A stretch of DNA of 37,927 bases from Clostridia bacterium (GTDB lineage: Bacteria; Bacillota; Clostridia; Peptostreptococcales; Acidaminobacteraceae), in contig JAFGTX010000413.1 of assembly GCA_016938815.1 (NCBI GenBank), positions 1-37,927 of the forward strand, written 5' to 3'. A model generated the notes under the pieces. It searched no databases, was not told where the DNA came from, and saw nothing but the letters and a program-made list of their open reading frames with translations. Below are positions 9,847-19,359 of the stretch, in pieces. The first letter of the stretch is position 1; each line of letters begins with the position of its first letter. A program made the position numbers and the translations under genes.

Positions 9847-10341
9847 ATGAGAGAATTAGTGTCCACACTTATTTTGACTTTGGAGAAGGAAGAACAGATA
9901 TACAAGGATGTATTGGAACTGGCAAAGGAAAAGAAAAGTGTGCTGGTTGATGGAAAAATGAAAGAATTGGAAGCTATCACGAAGAAAGAACAGAATTATG
10001 TGGTTTCTCTGATTAAGGTAGAAGAGGCGAGAGAGAAGACGGTTCAGGCATTGCTTAAAGAATTGAATGTCTCGTCAGTTGAAAGCATTGCTGAATTGAT
10101 GGGCTTGCTATCGGATGAAGAAAAGCTTGCGGTTGGTAGTGCTAAAAGATCATTGCAGCATGTGCTGAAATTTGTAGATATTGAAAATCAGTTTAATCAA
10201 AAGTTGATTCAACAATCTTTGGATTTGTTGGAATTGAATTTAGAGATCTTTACCGATTATTCGAAATCAGGTACGAATTATCAAGGTAGCGGTGTAGATC
10301 AAGACAAAGAGAAGAAAAGTATTTTCGATGTCAAAGTATAG
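9847..10341 (+). CDS. flgN: FlgN family flagellar export chaperone
   Basis: Helical ~164 aa protein between flgM and flgK (MRELVSTLILTLEKEEQIYKDVLELAKEKKSVLVDGKMKELEAITKKEQ). Confidence 0.88.
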   Translation: MRELVSTLILTLEKEEQIYKDVLELAKEKKSVLVDGKMKELEAITKKEQNYVVSLIKVEEAREKTVQALLKELNVSSVESIAELMGLLSDEEKLAVGSAKRSLQHVLKFVDIENQFNQKLIQQSLDLLELNLEIFTDYSKSGTNYQGSGVDQDKEKKSIFDVKV

Positions 10342-10389
10342 GGATAGAAAATTTATTGCAAGGATGCACTTAATTAAGGAGTGTAAAGT

Positions 10390-12051
10390 ATGTCATCATC
10401 ATTTTTAGGACTAAATATTTCCCTTTCGGGATTGTTTGCCAACCAAATGGCGCTAAGTGTGACGTCTCACAACGTGGCCAATGCGAATACAGAAGGTTAT
10501 TGTCGTCAAAGATTGGACATGACCCAATTTAGACCGGATATGGTCGCGGGTCTTGGGACGCTTGGTGTCGGTGTTGACGTTACTGCAGTCCAGCAAATTA
10601 GAGACGAATATACAGATGCCAAACTAAGAGACGAAACCTCTATGCTTGGAGAATGGGCTGCCAGAGCGGATACCCTAGCTCAAATAGAGGCGATTTTCAA
10701 CGAGCCATCCGACAGCTCCATCACACAGTTGATGGAGGATTTTTACTCAGCTATTCAAGAGCTCAGTGTCAATCCTGAAAACTTGACGGCGAGAACTTTG
10801 GTAAGACAGAGTTCCATTGCTTTAACGGATGGTGTTAATAGTATGTCTACATCCTTAAAGGAATTGCAGACGGATTTGAACTATGAATTCAACAACGCGG
10901 TGGAAGACATCAACCGAATTGCCGAAGAAATAGTAGGCATGAATAAGATCATTTACGAGTCTGAATTAGGGGTCGAAGGCAAAAACAACGACGTCAGAGA
11001 TCAAAGAAACGTGTTGATTGATGAACTTTCAGAATTTGTAGAAGTGGATTATTACGAGGACAACGAGGGACGTTTCCATTTGTCTGTTGGTGGTCATCTT
11101 TTGGTATCTCATTTTAGAGCGGATTCCTTAGAGGTGACGCAGCGTTCTTCTGACGCTAAAATAAATGAAAATGATGCAGATCAGCTGTATGAAGTACGTT
11201 GGTCTGATGGCAATAAATTAGTTTCCGGATCAGGAAGGTTAAAAGGCCTTCAGGATATGCGGGATAATATTGATGGAGATTATAAAGGCATTCCATACTA
11301 CGTGGATCAATTAGACAACTTCGTCGATACCCTTTCTGCTGAGATGAACAGAATTCATCAAGAGGGTTATGGTTTGGATGGAAGTACCGGCGTTGCCTTT
11401 TTCACCATCGACGGTATGAGTACCGAAGAGTTTGAAGACTATTTAAGGACAGAAGGCCTTGATGGTGGTGCTGGTGTCGATGTCACCAGTGCGGTGCTTG
11501 ATGGCGTGACTGAGGACATGGATTTTGATGAACGGTCAGAACTGATTCGAGACAACATGGATGCCATCCTAGCAGCCAATGAAGCTTATGAAAATAAATC
11601 GATCCGCCTTGTAGGAGACCAGTATTTGGTTGTCGATAAAATCAAGGCAGATCAACTTAGCATTTCTTCGGATATTTCAGATTTAAACAAGATTGCTTCT
11701 GCAGAGACGGAAGATGAAGAGCCTGGAGACGGCAGAAATATGCTGAATTTGTTGAACACCCGTCATAATGTTAAGCTGTATGACTGGGGTGCACCTGAGG
11801 ACTTTGTGAAGTCACTGGTTTCTAACTTAGGTGTTGATGCCAACCAAGCGAATAATGTGGTCAGTAATCAAGAGTTGTTGGTCAATTATTTTGAAACAAA
11901 GAAAGAATCGGTTTCAGGTGTTTCGCTAGATGAAGAGATGACCAATATGATCAAGTATCAAAATGCTTATAGTGCAAATGCACGTATGACCAACGTTTTT
12001 GATGAAATGTTGGATTTGGTTGTTAATAGATTAGGTACCGTAGGACGATAG
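10390..12051 (+). CDS. flgK: flagellar hook-associated protein FlgK (HAP1)
   Basis: LNISLSGLFANQMALSVTSHNVANANTEGYCRQR N-terminus and LDEEMTNMIKYQNAYSANARMTNVFDEMLDLVVNRLG C-terminus. Confidence 0.97.
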   Translation: MSSSFLGLNISLSGLFANQMALSVTSHNVANANTEGYCRQRLDMTQFRPDMVAGLGTLGVGVDVTAVQQIRDEYTDAKLRDETSMLGEWAARADTLAQIEAIFNEPSDSSITQLMEDFYSAIQELSVNPENLTARTLVRQSSIALTDGVNSMSTSLKELQTDLNYEFNNAVEDINRIAEEIVGMNKIIYESELGVEGKNNDVRDQRNVLIDELSEFVEVDYYEDNEGRFHLSVGGHLLVSHFRADSLEVTQRSSDAKINENDADQLYEVRWSDGNKLVSGSGRLKGLQDMRDNIDGDYKGIPYYVDQLDNFVDTLSAEMNRIHQEGYGLDGSTGVAFFTIDGMSTEEFEDYLRTEGLDGGAGVDVTSAVLDGVTEDMDFDERSELIRDNMDAILAANEAYENKSIRLVGDQYLVVDKIKADQLSISSDISDLNKIASAETEDEEPGDGRNMLNLLNTRHNVKLYDWGAPEDFVKSLVSNLGVDANQANNVVSNQELLVNYFETKKESVSGVSLDEEMTNMIKYQNAYSANARMTNVFDEMLDLVVNRLGTVGR

Positions 12052-12068
12052 GGAGCAGGTGACAGATT

Positions 12069-15000
12069 ATGAGGATTACGAATAATTTACTCATTCAGAA
12101 TATGCTGTGGAATATGAATAATAACCTTGTTTCTATGAACGAACAGCAAACACAGCTTGCAACGGGTAAAAGGATTTCAAAACCTTCTGATGACCCGGTT
12201 GGAACGACACGCGTGATTAAAGTGAAATCGGATATCGCTGAAAACGAACAATACAAAGAAAATGTTAGTGACGCACAGTCGTGGTTGGATGTCAGCGAAA
12301 ACTCCCTCATGGACACGAAAGATATTTTACAGAGAATCAGGGAGTTGGCTGTTCAAGGCGCCAACGATACCTATACCGATGAGGAGACCGACAAGATTGC
12401 TAATGAAGTTAATCAATTATTGGAAGAACTGATTGTTAACGCAAATTCAACTATGGCAGGTCGATATCTATTTTCAGGTTTTAAAACGGATACAGAATTG
12501 ATGAATGAAGATGGCACCTATAAACTTGATATCACATCAGAGAAATTAAGCGACTTTGAAGCGATTGCTTATGAGATTGCGGTAGGTGAATATCTGGAGG
12601 TTGGTACAAATTACCTAGATGTCTATGGCATTGTACAAAATGATACAGCGCTTATGGACGCCTTTATATTTGATACTAAAAGTACGGGCAATGTTCAGTA
12701 TGCCGAAGCGACAGGGGATGCAGCGACGCATTCGAAAGCCCAGTTTCCCTTTAATTACAAACAAGACTTGCAAGCGGCGACAACAGAGGTAACGCTAGAT
12801 GGCGTAACATACACTTTGGAAGCCTCAAAATTGACGGGTAGAATCACCCAGTCTGAATTCATAGAAATTCTTTCGGATGCAAAACAGACGCTTCCAGCGC
12901 CTCCGGGACCACCGGCACCGACACCGACTTTAGGTGATGTAGCGGAAGTCTATTATGTGGCATCTGATGATCCGACCAATACGGCTGGTGAACTAGTCAT
13001 AGAAGCGAAGGCCTTTGGCCCGATAGTGATTGATATTTCAAATATGATTCCGGCAGCGACAACGCTCAGCTATGATGCGGCTTTGCCAGAAGTGGTCAAC
13101 GGTGTTGCAGAGAGCGTTCCTGTACATGGAAAAATTGAAGGCTATTTTGATTATAGCGTGAATCTTACTTCGGATAAAGATTTAGCCTTTACCATGGGTG
13201 GAATAACCTATAAGGTGGATACATCTGAATTTGATGGTACACTGACTGAAGCGGATTTTCTGGAATTAATTGATAACGCATCAGATAGTGCTGGCAATTT
13301 ACTGAAGGATTTTGTCAACGTCAATTTTGCATCTAAATTTGGCACCGTTGGCGTATTAACGTTAGAGACCAAAGTGCCATCTACTAGTACAACTTTGATA
13401 AAGGATAATGGGAATGCTTTCCCAGATTTCCCTAAAGTGACGGCTGGGGTAGATGGAGATGCGGGTGTAAGAGCTAGAATCAAAGGTGGCATTGATATCA
13501 CCCAAGATATCTCAGGTTCTGCAGTTGGTGATTTGTCCTTTACAATTGCTGGGAAAACCTATAGTGTAGACACGAGTACGATGGATGGCACACTAACTTC
13601 GGATCAAGTGTTGACTCTAATTGAAAATGCGAAAGATGCTAGTGGCAATCTGCTAAAGGATGCAGCGGAAGTAACTTATGTGAATGTATCCAATCCGTAT
13701 GAGCTTGTTATAGAAGCCAGGACACCAGCGGATGAGGTTCCAGAACTTGTTGACAACAGTGCTTTATTCGTGACAGGACCTTATTTAAGAGAAGGACAAG
13801 CTATTGAAGAAAATGCTTCGAGTGTTAATGCAAAATTGGAAGGTCCGATTGACCTTACTAAAGATATTTCTGCAGGAGCAGCTGACAGTTTGTCATTCAC
13901 CTTTGGAGACGAAACTTATACAGTCAATGTGTCCACGATGGATGGTACTTTGAGTGAAGAGGATTTCTTGAATGTTATCGAAGCAGCAAGTGACGGTCTA
14001 GGTGGCACGTTGAGTGATATAGCCTATGTTAGCTTTGGTAACGATGCGAATCCCTATAACCTAATTATTGAAGCGAAGAATCCAGATTCCTATTCGCCAA
14101 GTGCTGTGGATGCCAATGGGCTCTATATGGGAGGTACAACCTTAACTGATGGCGTCGCAGATATCGATCCAGTGACGACAAAAATTACTGGCACTTTGGA
14201 TATAGAAAAGGACATCACGGGAGCAACATTGAGTTATGCTATTGGTGGTGAGGTCTATACTGTGGATACATCTACCATGGATGGTACATTGACACTTAAT
14301 GATATTCAATCCTTAATAGAAAATGCGCCTGGTGGTGGTGGGGGGATATTGAGTGACGTGGCAACGGTAACAGTTAATACGACACTGAATCCCTATGAAT
14401 TTATCATTGAAGCAAAAGATGCACTGGATGATACAACGGTTGAAATCATAGATACCGGTAATATATATGTAAAAAGTCCTTATACCATAGGTGTAGGGAC
14501 GGTTGAACCTATAAAAGCTAAGATTGAGGGTACCTTTGATTATAGTGTGGATATTTCGGGAGAGTCGTTGACCTATACGGTAGATGGGACAACTTATACA
14601 GCAGATTTATCCAGTATGGATGGTACTTTGACAGAAGCTGAATTTTTAGAAGTTCTTAAGAATGCTTCGGATGGTTCGGATGGTAAGTTGAGCGATTGGA
14701 TGACGGTATCCTTTAGTTCGGTATCGGGAACAACGGGCACGTTGACCATTGAGCAGAAGACAGGCGCTGATGCGGTCGTTTCTGCAGGTGGGACTGTTGT
14801 TACAACGCCGACGGGTTATTCTGTAGCGCCAACCCTTACAGATGGCGTGGATGGTGTCATTGATACCAAAGCTATTGTGACCGGAACGGCTAAGATAACA
14901 GATGAAATGTTATCGGATCCTGTAACGGGTGTAGGGACTCAATCCTTTGTCATTACCTACAATGGAGAGACGGAGCGTATAGATATAGATTTATCTGAAA

Positions 15001-15536
15001 TTAATACGACAGAAGAATTAAAAGCGGCTATTGACTTGGAATTAAAGACAACCTTTGGTGACGACGGTGGTTCGCCGCCAATTAACAACGTAACTTTTGA
15101 TGTTGTTTTTGACGGTAGCAATGATGTGATTCAGTTTACAGCTGCAGGTAGAGATGATGGTAGTCAAGTATCTTTGAAAGTGGATGTCATCGTGTCGTCT
15201 AAGCCAAAATTAATGAAGGATATAGAGGATTTCACAACTGCTTTAACCAATAAAGATGATGAGGGTATCAATGAGTTTATCGGGAAATTGGATGAGCATT
15301 TAGACAATGTCTTATCGGTACTAGCGGGCATTGGTGCAAAAACAAACCGTTTAGATTTTGTTGAAAATAGGATTGACGATAATAACTTATCCATGACGGA
15401 GATTCTCAGTAAAGTTCAAGATATTGATTATGCCGCAGTGACTATCAAATTTAAAAGTTTAGAAAGTATCTATAAAGCTTCTTTATCGGTTGGCGCCAAA
15501 GTAATACAGCCAACATTGATTGATTTTCTCTCATAA
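12069..15536 (+). CDS. flgL: giant flagellar hook-associated protein FlgL (HAP3) with repeat-expanded insert
   Basis: N-terminal MRITNNLLIQNMLWNMNNNLVSMNEQQTQLATGKRISKPSDDPVGTTR...MAGRYLFSGFKT and matching C-terminal helical domain; 1155 aa with about 820 aa of repeats in between. Confidence 0.95.
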   Translation: MRITNNLLIQNMLWNMNNNLVSMNEQQTQLATGKRISKPSDDPVGTTRVIKVKSDIAENEQYKENVSDAQSWLDVSENSLMDTKDILQRIRELAVQGANDTYTDEETDKIANEVNQLLEELIVNANSTMAGRYLFSGFKTDTELMNEDGTYKLDITSEKLSDFEAIAYEIAVGEYLEVGTNYLDVYGIVQNDTALMDAFIFDTKSTGNVQYAEATGDAATHSKAQFPFNYKQDLQAATTEVTLDGVTYTLEASKLTGRITQSEFIEILSDAKQTLPAPPGPPAPTPTLGDVAEVYYVASDDPTNTAGELVIEAKAFGPIVIDISNMIPAATTLSYDAALPEVVNGVAESVPVHGKIEGYFDYSVNLTSDKDLAFTMGGITYKVDTSEFDGTLTEADFLELIDNASDSAGNLLKDFVNVNFASKFGTVGVLTLETKVPSTSTTLIKDNGNAFPDFPKVTAGVDGDAGVRARIKGGIDITQDISGSAVGDLSFTIAGKTYSVDTSTMDGTLTSDQVLTLIENAKDASGNLLKDAAEVTYVNVSNPYELVIEARTPADEVPELVDNSALFVTGPYLREGQAIEENASSVNAKLEGPIDLTKDISAGAADSLSFTFGDETYTVNVSTMDGTLSEEDFLNVIEAASDGLGGTLSDIAYVSFGNDANPYNLIIEAKNPDSYSPSAVDANGLYMGGTTLTDGVADIDPVTTKITGTLDIEKDITGATLSYAIGGEVYTVDTSTMDGTLTLNDIQSLIENAPGGGGGILSDVATVTVNTTLNPYEFIIEAKDALDDTTVEIIDTGNIYVKSPYTIGVGTVEPIKAKIEGTFDYSVDISGESLTYTVDGTTYTADLSSMDGTLTEAEFLEVLKNASDGSDGKLSDWMTVSFSSVSGTTGTLTIEQKTGADAVVSAGGTVVTTPTGYSVAPTLTDGVDGVIDTKAIVTGTAKITDEMLSDPVTGVGTQSFVITYNGETERIDIDLSEINTTEELKAAIDLELKTTFGDDGGSPPINNVTFDVVFDGSNDVIQFTAAGRDDGSQVSLKVDVIVSSKPKLMKDIEDFTTALTNKDDEGINEFIGKLDEHLDNVLSVLAGIGAKTNRLDFVENRIDDNNLSMTEILSKVQDIDYAAVTIKFKSLESIYKASLSVGAKVIQPTLIDFLS
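12744..15200 (+). repeat. tandem ~115-aa coding repeats within flgL
   Basis: In-frame units starting at about 12744 (degenerate), 13122, 13467, 13824, 14172, 14511 and 14859 (degenerate), 339-357 nt each for the clear ones. Shared motif [VI]xxKI.G..D...DISG...LS[FY]T..G.TY[TS]VD[TV]STMDGTL(T/S)... Confidence 0.9.
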
Positions 15537-15578
15537 TAATGGGTAAGGATAGTATGTAGAGCGAGTGGAGGTGTTCGT

Positions 15579-16151
15579 ATGAAACTGATGATTAGAAGTC
15601 AGCCCGCTATTTTAGCCTGGGAAACTAAGAATGCTCAGCAAACAACACCTTCTATGCCCAAAGAACCTCTTAATTTAGAAATTGAAGAACCACAAATGGA
15701 GATGGAAACGACGAAATCGGTTATCCATATCGATCAAGATCAGTGTTTTAACGAGTCTGGATTGAAGAACAACAGTGCCTTTCTAGAAGACATGGTAGCA
15801 CGCAGCAAGCAAGCGGTCATGGAAGGTATCGCGCATCGGGTGGAGGAAGGTAATCAGATGATGGCCATCGAGACTGGTCAGGATGCCATTGCAGAACAAG
15901 CTTCTTACAATGCGTGGGAACGATTTTATCATGAATTTGGGCTGGTAACGATGCCTATGAGTCGGCCGATTATTACGGTGGAAGAGGGCGATGTCAGTTA
16001 CAATTTCAAACGGGGTTCTGTACGGGTGCTCAATGGGCCTTTCCAAATTGATCGTGGGACCTATGAGCCTGGAAAAGTTGAGTATTACATGAAACAAAAA
16101 AATTCAATTACAATTACTCCTGTTGGAGATGAGGTAGATATAACTTTATAG
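15579..16151 (+). CDS. DUF6470 (YviE-like) family protein
   Basis: Position between flgL and fliW; MKLMIRSQPAILAWET and central helical segment resemble YviE-type proteins. Confidence 0.75.
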   Translation: MKLMIRSQPAILAWETKNAQQTTPSMPKEPLNLEIEEPQMEMETTKSVIHIDQDQCFNESGLKNNSAFLEDMVARSKQAVMEGIAHRVEEGNQMMAIETGQDAIAEQASYNAWERFYHEFGLVTMPMSRPIITVEEGDVSYNFKRGSVRVLNGPFQIDRGTYEPGKVEYYMKQKNSITITPVGDEVDITL

Positions 16152-16166
16152 TATGGAGGCGTTTAA

Positions 16167-16610
16167 ATGGAATTAAAAACAAGTGGCTTTGGTGTAATTA
16201 GTTACTCAGAAGAAGATATCGTTCAATTTAATGCGGGCCTATACGGTTTTGAAAGCAATAAGTCTTTCTTGTATATCCCAAGCGAGGATAGCCAATTTCA
16301 GTTCAGTTGGTTACAGTCTATCGATGATCCAGATTTGGTATTCATTGTGACAGACCCCTTCCTATTCGTTGAAAATTACGATTTCAATTTAGATGAAGAC
16401 GTGGTGGATCAATTGAAAGTGGAAAAGCCAGAGGAATTGTGCATCCTTTCGATTGTAAATATAGGAGAGGAAGTAGAAAAGACAACCGTGAACATCAAGG
16501 CGCCAATCGTTATCAATATTGGTACGAAGGTCGGCAGACAAGTGATTTTGACGGAAGAATACCCTTATAAGTATTATATTTTCAATAAAGAACTTAATGA
16601 AGGGAAATAG
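16167..16610 (+). CDS. fliW: flagellar assembly factor FliW
   Basis: ISYSEEDIVQFNAGLYGFESNKSFLYIP...FSWLQSIDDPDLVFIVTDPF; followed by csrA. Confidence 0.96.
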   Translation: MELKTSGFGVISYSEEDIVQFNAGLYGFESNKSFLYIPSEDSQFQFSWLQSIDDPDLVFIVTDPFLFVENYDFNLDEDVVDQLKVEKPEELCILSIVNIGEEVEKTTVNIKAPIVINIGTKVGRQVILTEEYPYKYYIFNKELNEGK

Positions 16611-16613
16611 TAT

Positions 16614-16841
16614 ATGTTGATTTTAACGCGTAAAAAGGATGAGAGTTTAATAATTAACGGTAATATTGAAATACAAGTCGTGGCGCTTGATGATGGCAAA
16701 GTGAAGCTTGGGATCAGTGCACCGAAGAGTGTTGAAATACACCGTAAGGAAATTTTTGAAAAGATACAAGAGGAAAACAAGTCTTCAATCATCCAGAAAA
16801 AGAATCTGGATGAACTGAAAAAATATATGAAAAAAGAGTAA
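16614..16841 (+). CDS. csrA: carbon storage regulator CsrA
   Basis: [48 protein letters not shown]. Confidence 0.98.
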   Translation: MLILTRKKDESLIINGNIEIQVVALDDGKVKLGISAPKSVEIHRKEIFEKIQEENKSSIIQKKNLDELKKYMKKE

Positions 16842-16866
16842 AGTATTTTTATCGTTTGACCGATAA
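16839..16866 (+). promoter_or_regulatory. sigma-28 (SigD)-type promoter for fliC
   Basis: TAAA - 16 nt - ACCGATAA; the -35 overlaps the csrA stop codon. Confidence 0.7.
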
Positions 16867-16927
16867 CTATTATGTATACCACAATGGTCTCTACGGCCGA
16901 GAGATTGTTGTTGGCTATAAATGTCAA

Positions 16928-16945
16928 AATGGCAAGGATGCCATT
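16928..16945 (+). promoter_or_regulatory. putative CsrA-binding hairpin in the fliC leader
   Basis: AATGGC-AAGGAT-GCCATT: perfect 6-bp stem displaying GGA in a hexaloop. A second GGA-rich site is CAAGGAGGA at the SD (16965-16973). Confidence 0.75.
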
Positions 16946-16979
16946 GATTTTTCTTATTTTTATTCAAGGAGGAAGAGTT

Positions 16980-19208
16980 ATGAGAATTAATAACAACTTA
17001 ATGGCGATGAACACTCATCGTGCGATGAATTCAGTATTGGGCTCTCAGTCCAAATCAATGGAAAAATTATCATCAGGTTATAGAATCAACCGTGCTGGCG
17101 ATGACGCTGCTGGTTTAGCTATTTCCGAAAAAATGAGAGGCCAAATCAGAGGTTTGAACCAAGCTTCTAGAAACTCTCAAGATGCTATCTCAATGGTACA
17201 AACTGCTGAGGGTGCATTAAACGAAACTCAAAACATTCTACAAAGAATGAGAGAGTTAGCAGTACAATCTGCCAACGATACTAACGTAAACGCTGACCGT
17301 GATGCGATTCAAAACGAGATTGACCAGTTAGCTACAGAAATCACTAGAATTTCTACTACAACTGAGTTCAACACTCAAAAATTATTGGATGGTTCATTAC
17401 AAAACGTTCAGTTCCAAATCGGTGCTAATGAAAGCCAAAACATGAGAATGTCTGTTGGTGACATGAGTGCAGCTTCGCTTAAAGTCGTAACAGATTCTGT
17501 TGTAATGGGCGAACATGGTGATGCTATCACTGATGTTGAAGCAGATCTTGACTTTGATATCGAAAATGCTGTATTGACTGCAACTTCAGGTGGCGCAGTA
17601 GCTGCTAAGTTAAACGCAACTGCAAGTGGCGTGACTACTACTGGTTTTGTACCTGATATTACTATGCAATTTGCTGAAGGTGTTTCAAACCCTAACAGCG
17701 TAACATTCAATGGCGCTAACGAAATCGCTTTCTCTACAAGTGGCGACATTAACTGGGATCAATTGGTTATCTCAGGTGTGGCTTCAGGTAGCGCAGGTAT
17801 TACTATTTCGAATAATGGTGATACATTGACTATTGATATTGTAGTTATTGCTGCAAGTGGCGCGGCTGGTACAACTACTCATACAATTTCTGATGAGATT
17901 CAAGCGAATTCAGGCGGTGGCTACGTATACGAAGCTCACGGTATGAAATTTGAATTGACAGCGGAAGATTTCGCGTTATTAAGTAGTGGTGGCGATGTAA
18001 CAATCAATTTTGCAGCATCTGGACTTGGTGTTTCTGGTTCGGTACTTGACGTAACTGGTGATGTTGCAACAGCAAGTAATTTCAAGAATAATAACCTTAC
18101 TGGTTCAGGTAGTACTTACACTGCATTTGCAACTGATATTACGTTTACTGAATCTGATCCACAGTTTGATGCAGCGATTACAAACATCAGAATCTCTGGT
18201 GCAAACCTGTACGATTCAGGTGGTACAATTACAGTAACAATTTCAGGCGCAAATGGAACCATTTCTTCAGATGTATATACTATCAGTAGCGGTGGTAACT
18301 GGTCTGGTAACACATTCACTTACGACAACCACGGGGTATCATTTACAATCAATATTAATCATGCTTCTGGATTCGCTGTGGATCAAGACGTAACTTATGC
18401 TGCTGAGTCATACACTGTAGGTAATGCTAACCCATTAGCTTTTACAATTACTGATGATGCGGGCACAGATATTAACCTAAGCGTAACAATGGACGCTGGC
18501 GAATACTCACTTCAAGATATCGCAGACGCGATCAATGCAGCGGGTTCTGGATCTGCAGGTACATTTGGATCTGATATTGCTGTTGTGGACAGTGGTACAA
18601 TCAAATTGAGATCACAATCCACAGGAGCAGATTCTATTATCAACGTTACTGCAGCTGGTGGTTTCTCAGGTATCTTCGATGCAGCGAAAGACGGTGCTGG
18701 TGCTGACACTAGTATCAAGTTAACACTGACTATTGATGGAACAGAGACAATCGTTCAGTCAGGTATTGCACCTACTGCAACTTCTGTAACATTTACTGAA
18801 TCAGGTGGCGCAACTGCTACATTCACTTTAGCAGGCAACATCAATTTAGATAACATTGACATCAGTGATGAATTCAGCGCTTCGTCAATCACTAGAGAAG
18901 TAACTGGTATTGATATTTCTTCTAGAGATGCAGCTTCTTCAGCGATTACTGTAATCAACAATGCGTTGACTACTGTTTCTACTGAAAGATCTAAGTTAGG
19001 TGCTATCCAAAACAGACTTGAGCATACAATTGCTAACCTTGATACTTCTGCCGAAAACTTACAAGCATCAGAATCAAGAATTAGAGACGTAGACATGGCT
19101 AAAGAAATGATGGAATTCACTAAGAACAACATCCTTCAACAAGCTGCTCAATCTATGTTGGCACAAGCTAACCAAGCACCTCAAGGCGTGCTTCAATTGC
19201 TTAGATAG
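16980..19208 (+). CDS. fliC: flagellin
   Basis: [80 protein letters not shown] and matching C-terminus. AAGGAGGA precedes ATG 16980; the ORF-track start at 16872 lies in the leader. Confidence 0.97.
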   Translation: MRINNNLMAMNTHRAMNSVLGSQSKSMEKLSSGYRINRAGDDAAGLAISEKMRGQIRGLNQASRNSQDAISMVQTAEGALNETQNILQRMRELAVQSANDTNVNADRDAIQNEIDQLATEITRISTTTEFNTQKLLDGSLQNVQFQIGANESQNMRMSVGDMSAASLKVVTDSVVMGEHGDAITDVEADLDFDIENAVLTATSGGAVAAKLNATASGVTTTGFVPDITMQFAEGVSNPNSVTFNGANEIAFSTSGDINWDQLVISGVASGSAGITISNNGDTLTIDIVVIAASGAAGTTTHTISDEIQANSGGGYVYEAHGMKFELTAEDFALLSSGGDVTINFAASGLGVSGSVLDVTGDVATASNFKNNNLTGSGSTYTAFATDITFTESDPQFDAAITNIRISGANLYDSGGTITVTISGANGTISSDVYTISSGGNWSGNTFTYDNHGVSFTININHASGFAVDQDVTYAAESYTVGNANPLAFTITDDAGTDINLSVTMDAGEYSLQDIADAINAAGSGSAGTFGSDIAVVDSGTIKLRSQSTGADSIINVTAAGGFSGIFDAAKDGAGADTSIKLTLTIDGTETIVQSGIAPTATSVTFTESGGATATFTLAGNINLDNIDISDEFSASSITREVTGIDISSRDAASSAITVINNALTTVSTERSKLGAIQNRLEHTIANLDTSAENLQASESRIRDVDMAKEMMEFTKNNILQQAAQSMLAQANQAPQGVLQLLR

Positions 19209-19220
19209 TTAAGTAATGTC

Positions 19221-19257
19221 TAGGGTTGATAGGATTCCTATCAACCCTACTTTATTA
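19221..19257 (+). terminator. intrinsic terminator after fliC with an imperfect T tract
   Basis: TAGGGTTGATAGG-att-CCTATCAACCCTA then CTTTATTATT. Confidence 0.8.
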
Positions 19258-19359
19258 TTAAGATAAAATTTTACATAGAGAGTGGTTTGGTAGCGGACGA
19301 TTGTCTATATGAAATTTTTAAACATAGAAAGGGGCGTGAGGAGCGAAAGCTCCATTCTT

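Noticed and set aside
12744-15200. Repeat array considered as CRISPR or transposon-related
   Set aside because: Repeats are long, in frame, diverged at DNA level and conserved at protein level; no short direct repeats with spacers, and no cas or transposase genes.
16872-16979. 36-aa N-terminal extension of flagellin in the ORF track
   Set aside because: No SD before 16872, the region holds the leader and CsrA-like hairpin, and the canonical flagellin start MRINNN at 16980 has a strong SD.
18755-19132. Minus-strand ORFs inside fliC (also 17408-17749, 18116-18319, 18512-18718)
   Set aside because: Antisense to well-supported flagellin; result from biased codon use in repetitive Ser/Thr/Ala-rich sequence.
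16980-19208. Flagellin with embedded metalloprotease (flagellinolysin)
   Set aside because: The variable region is large, but no HExxH motif was found in the translation.
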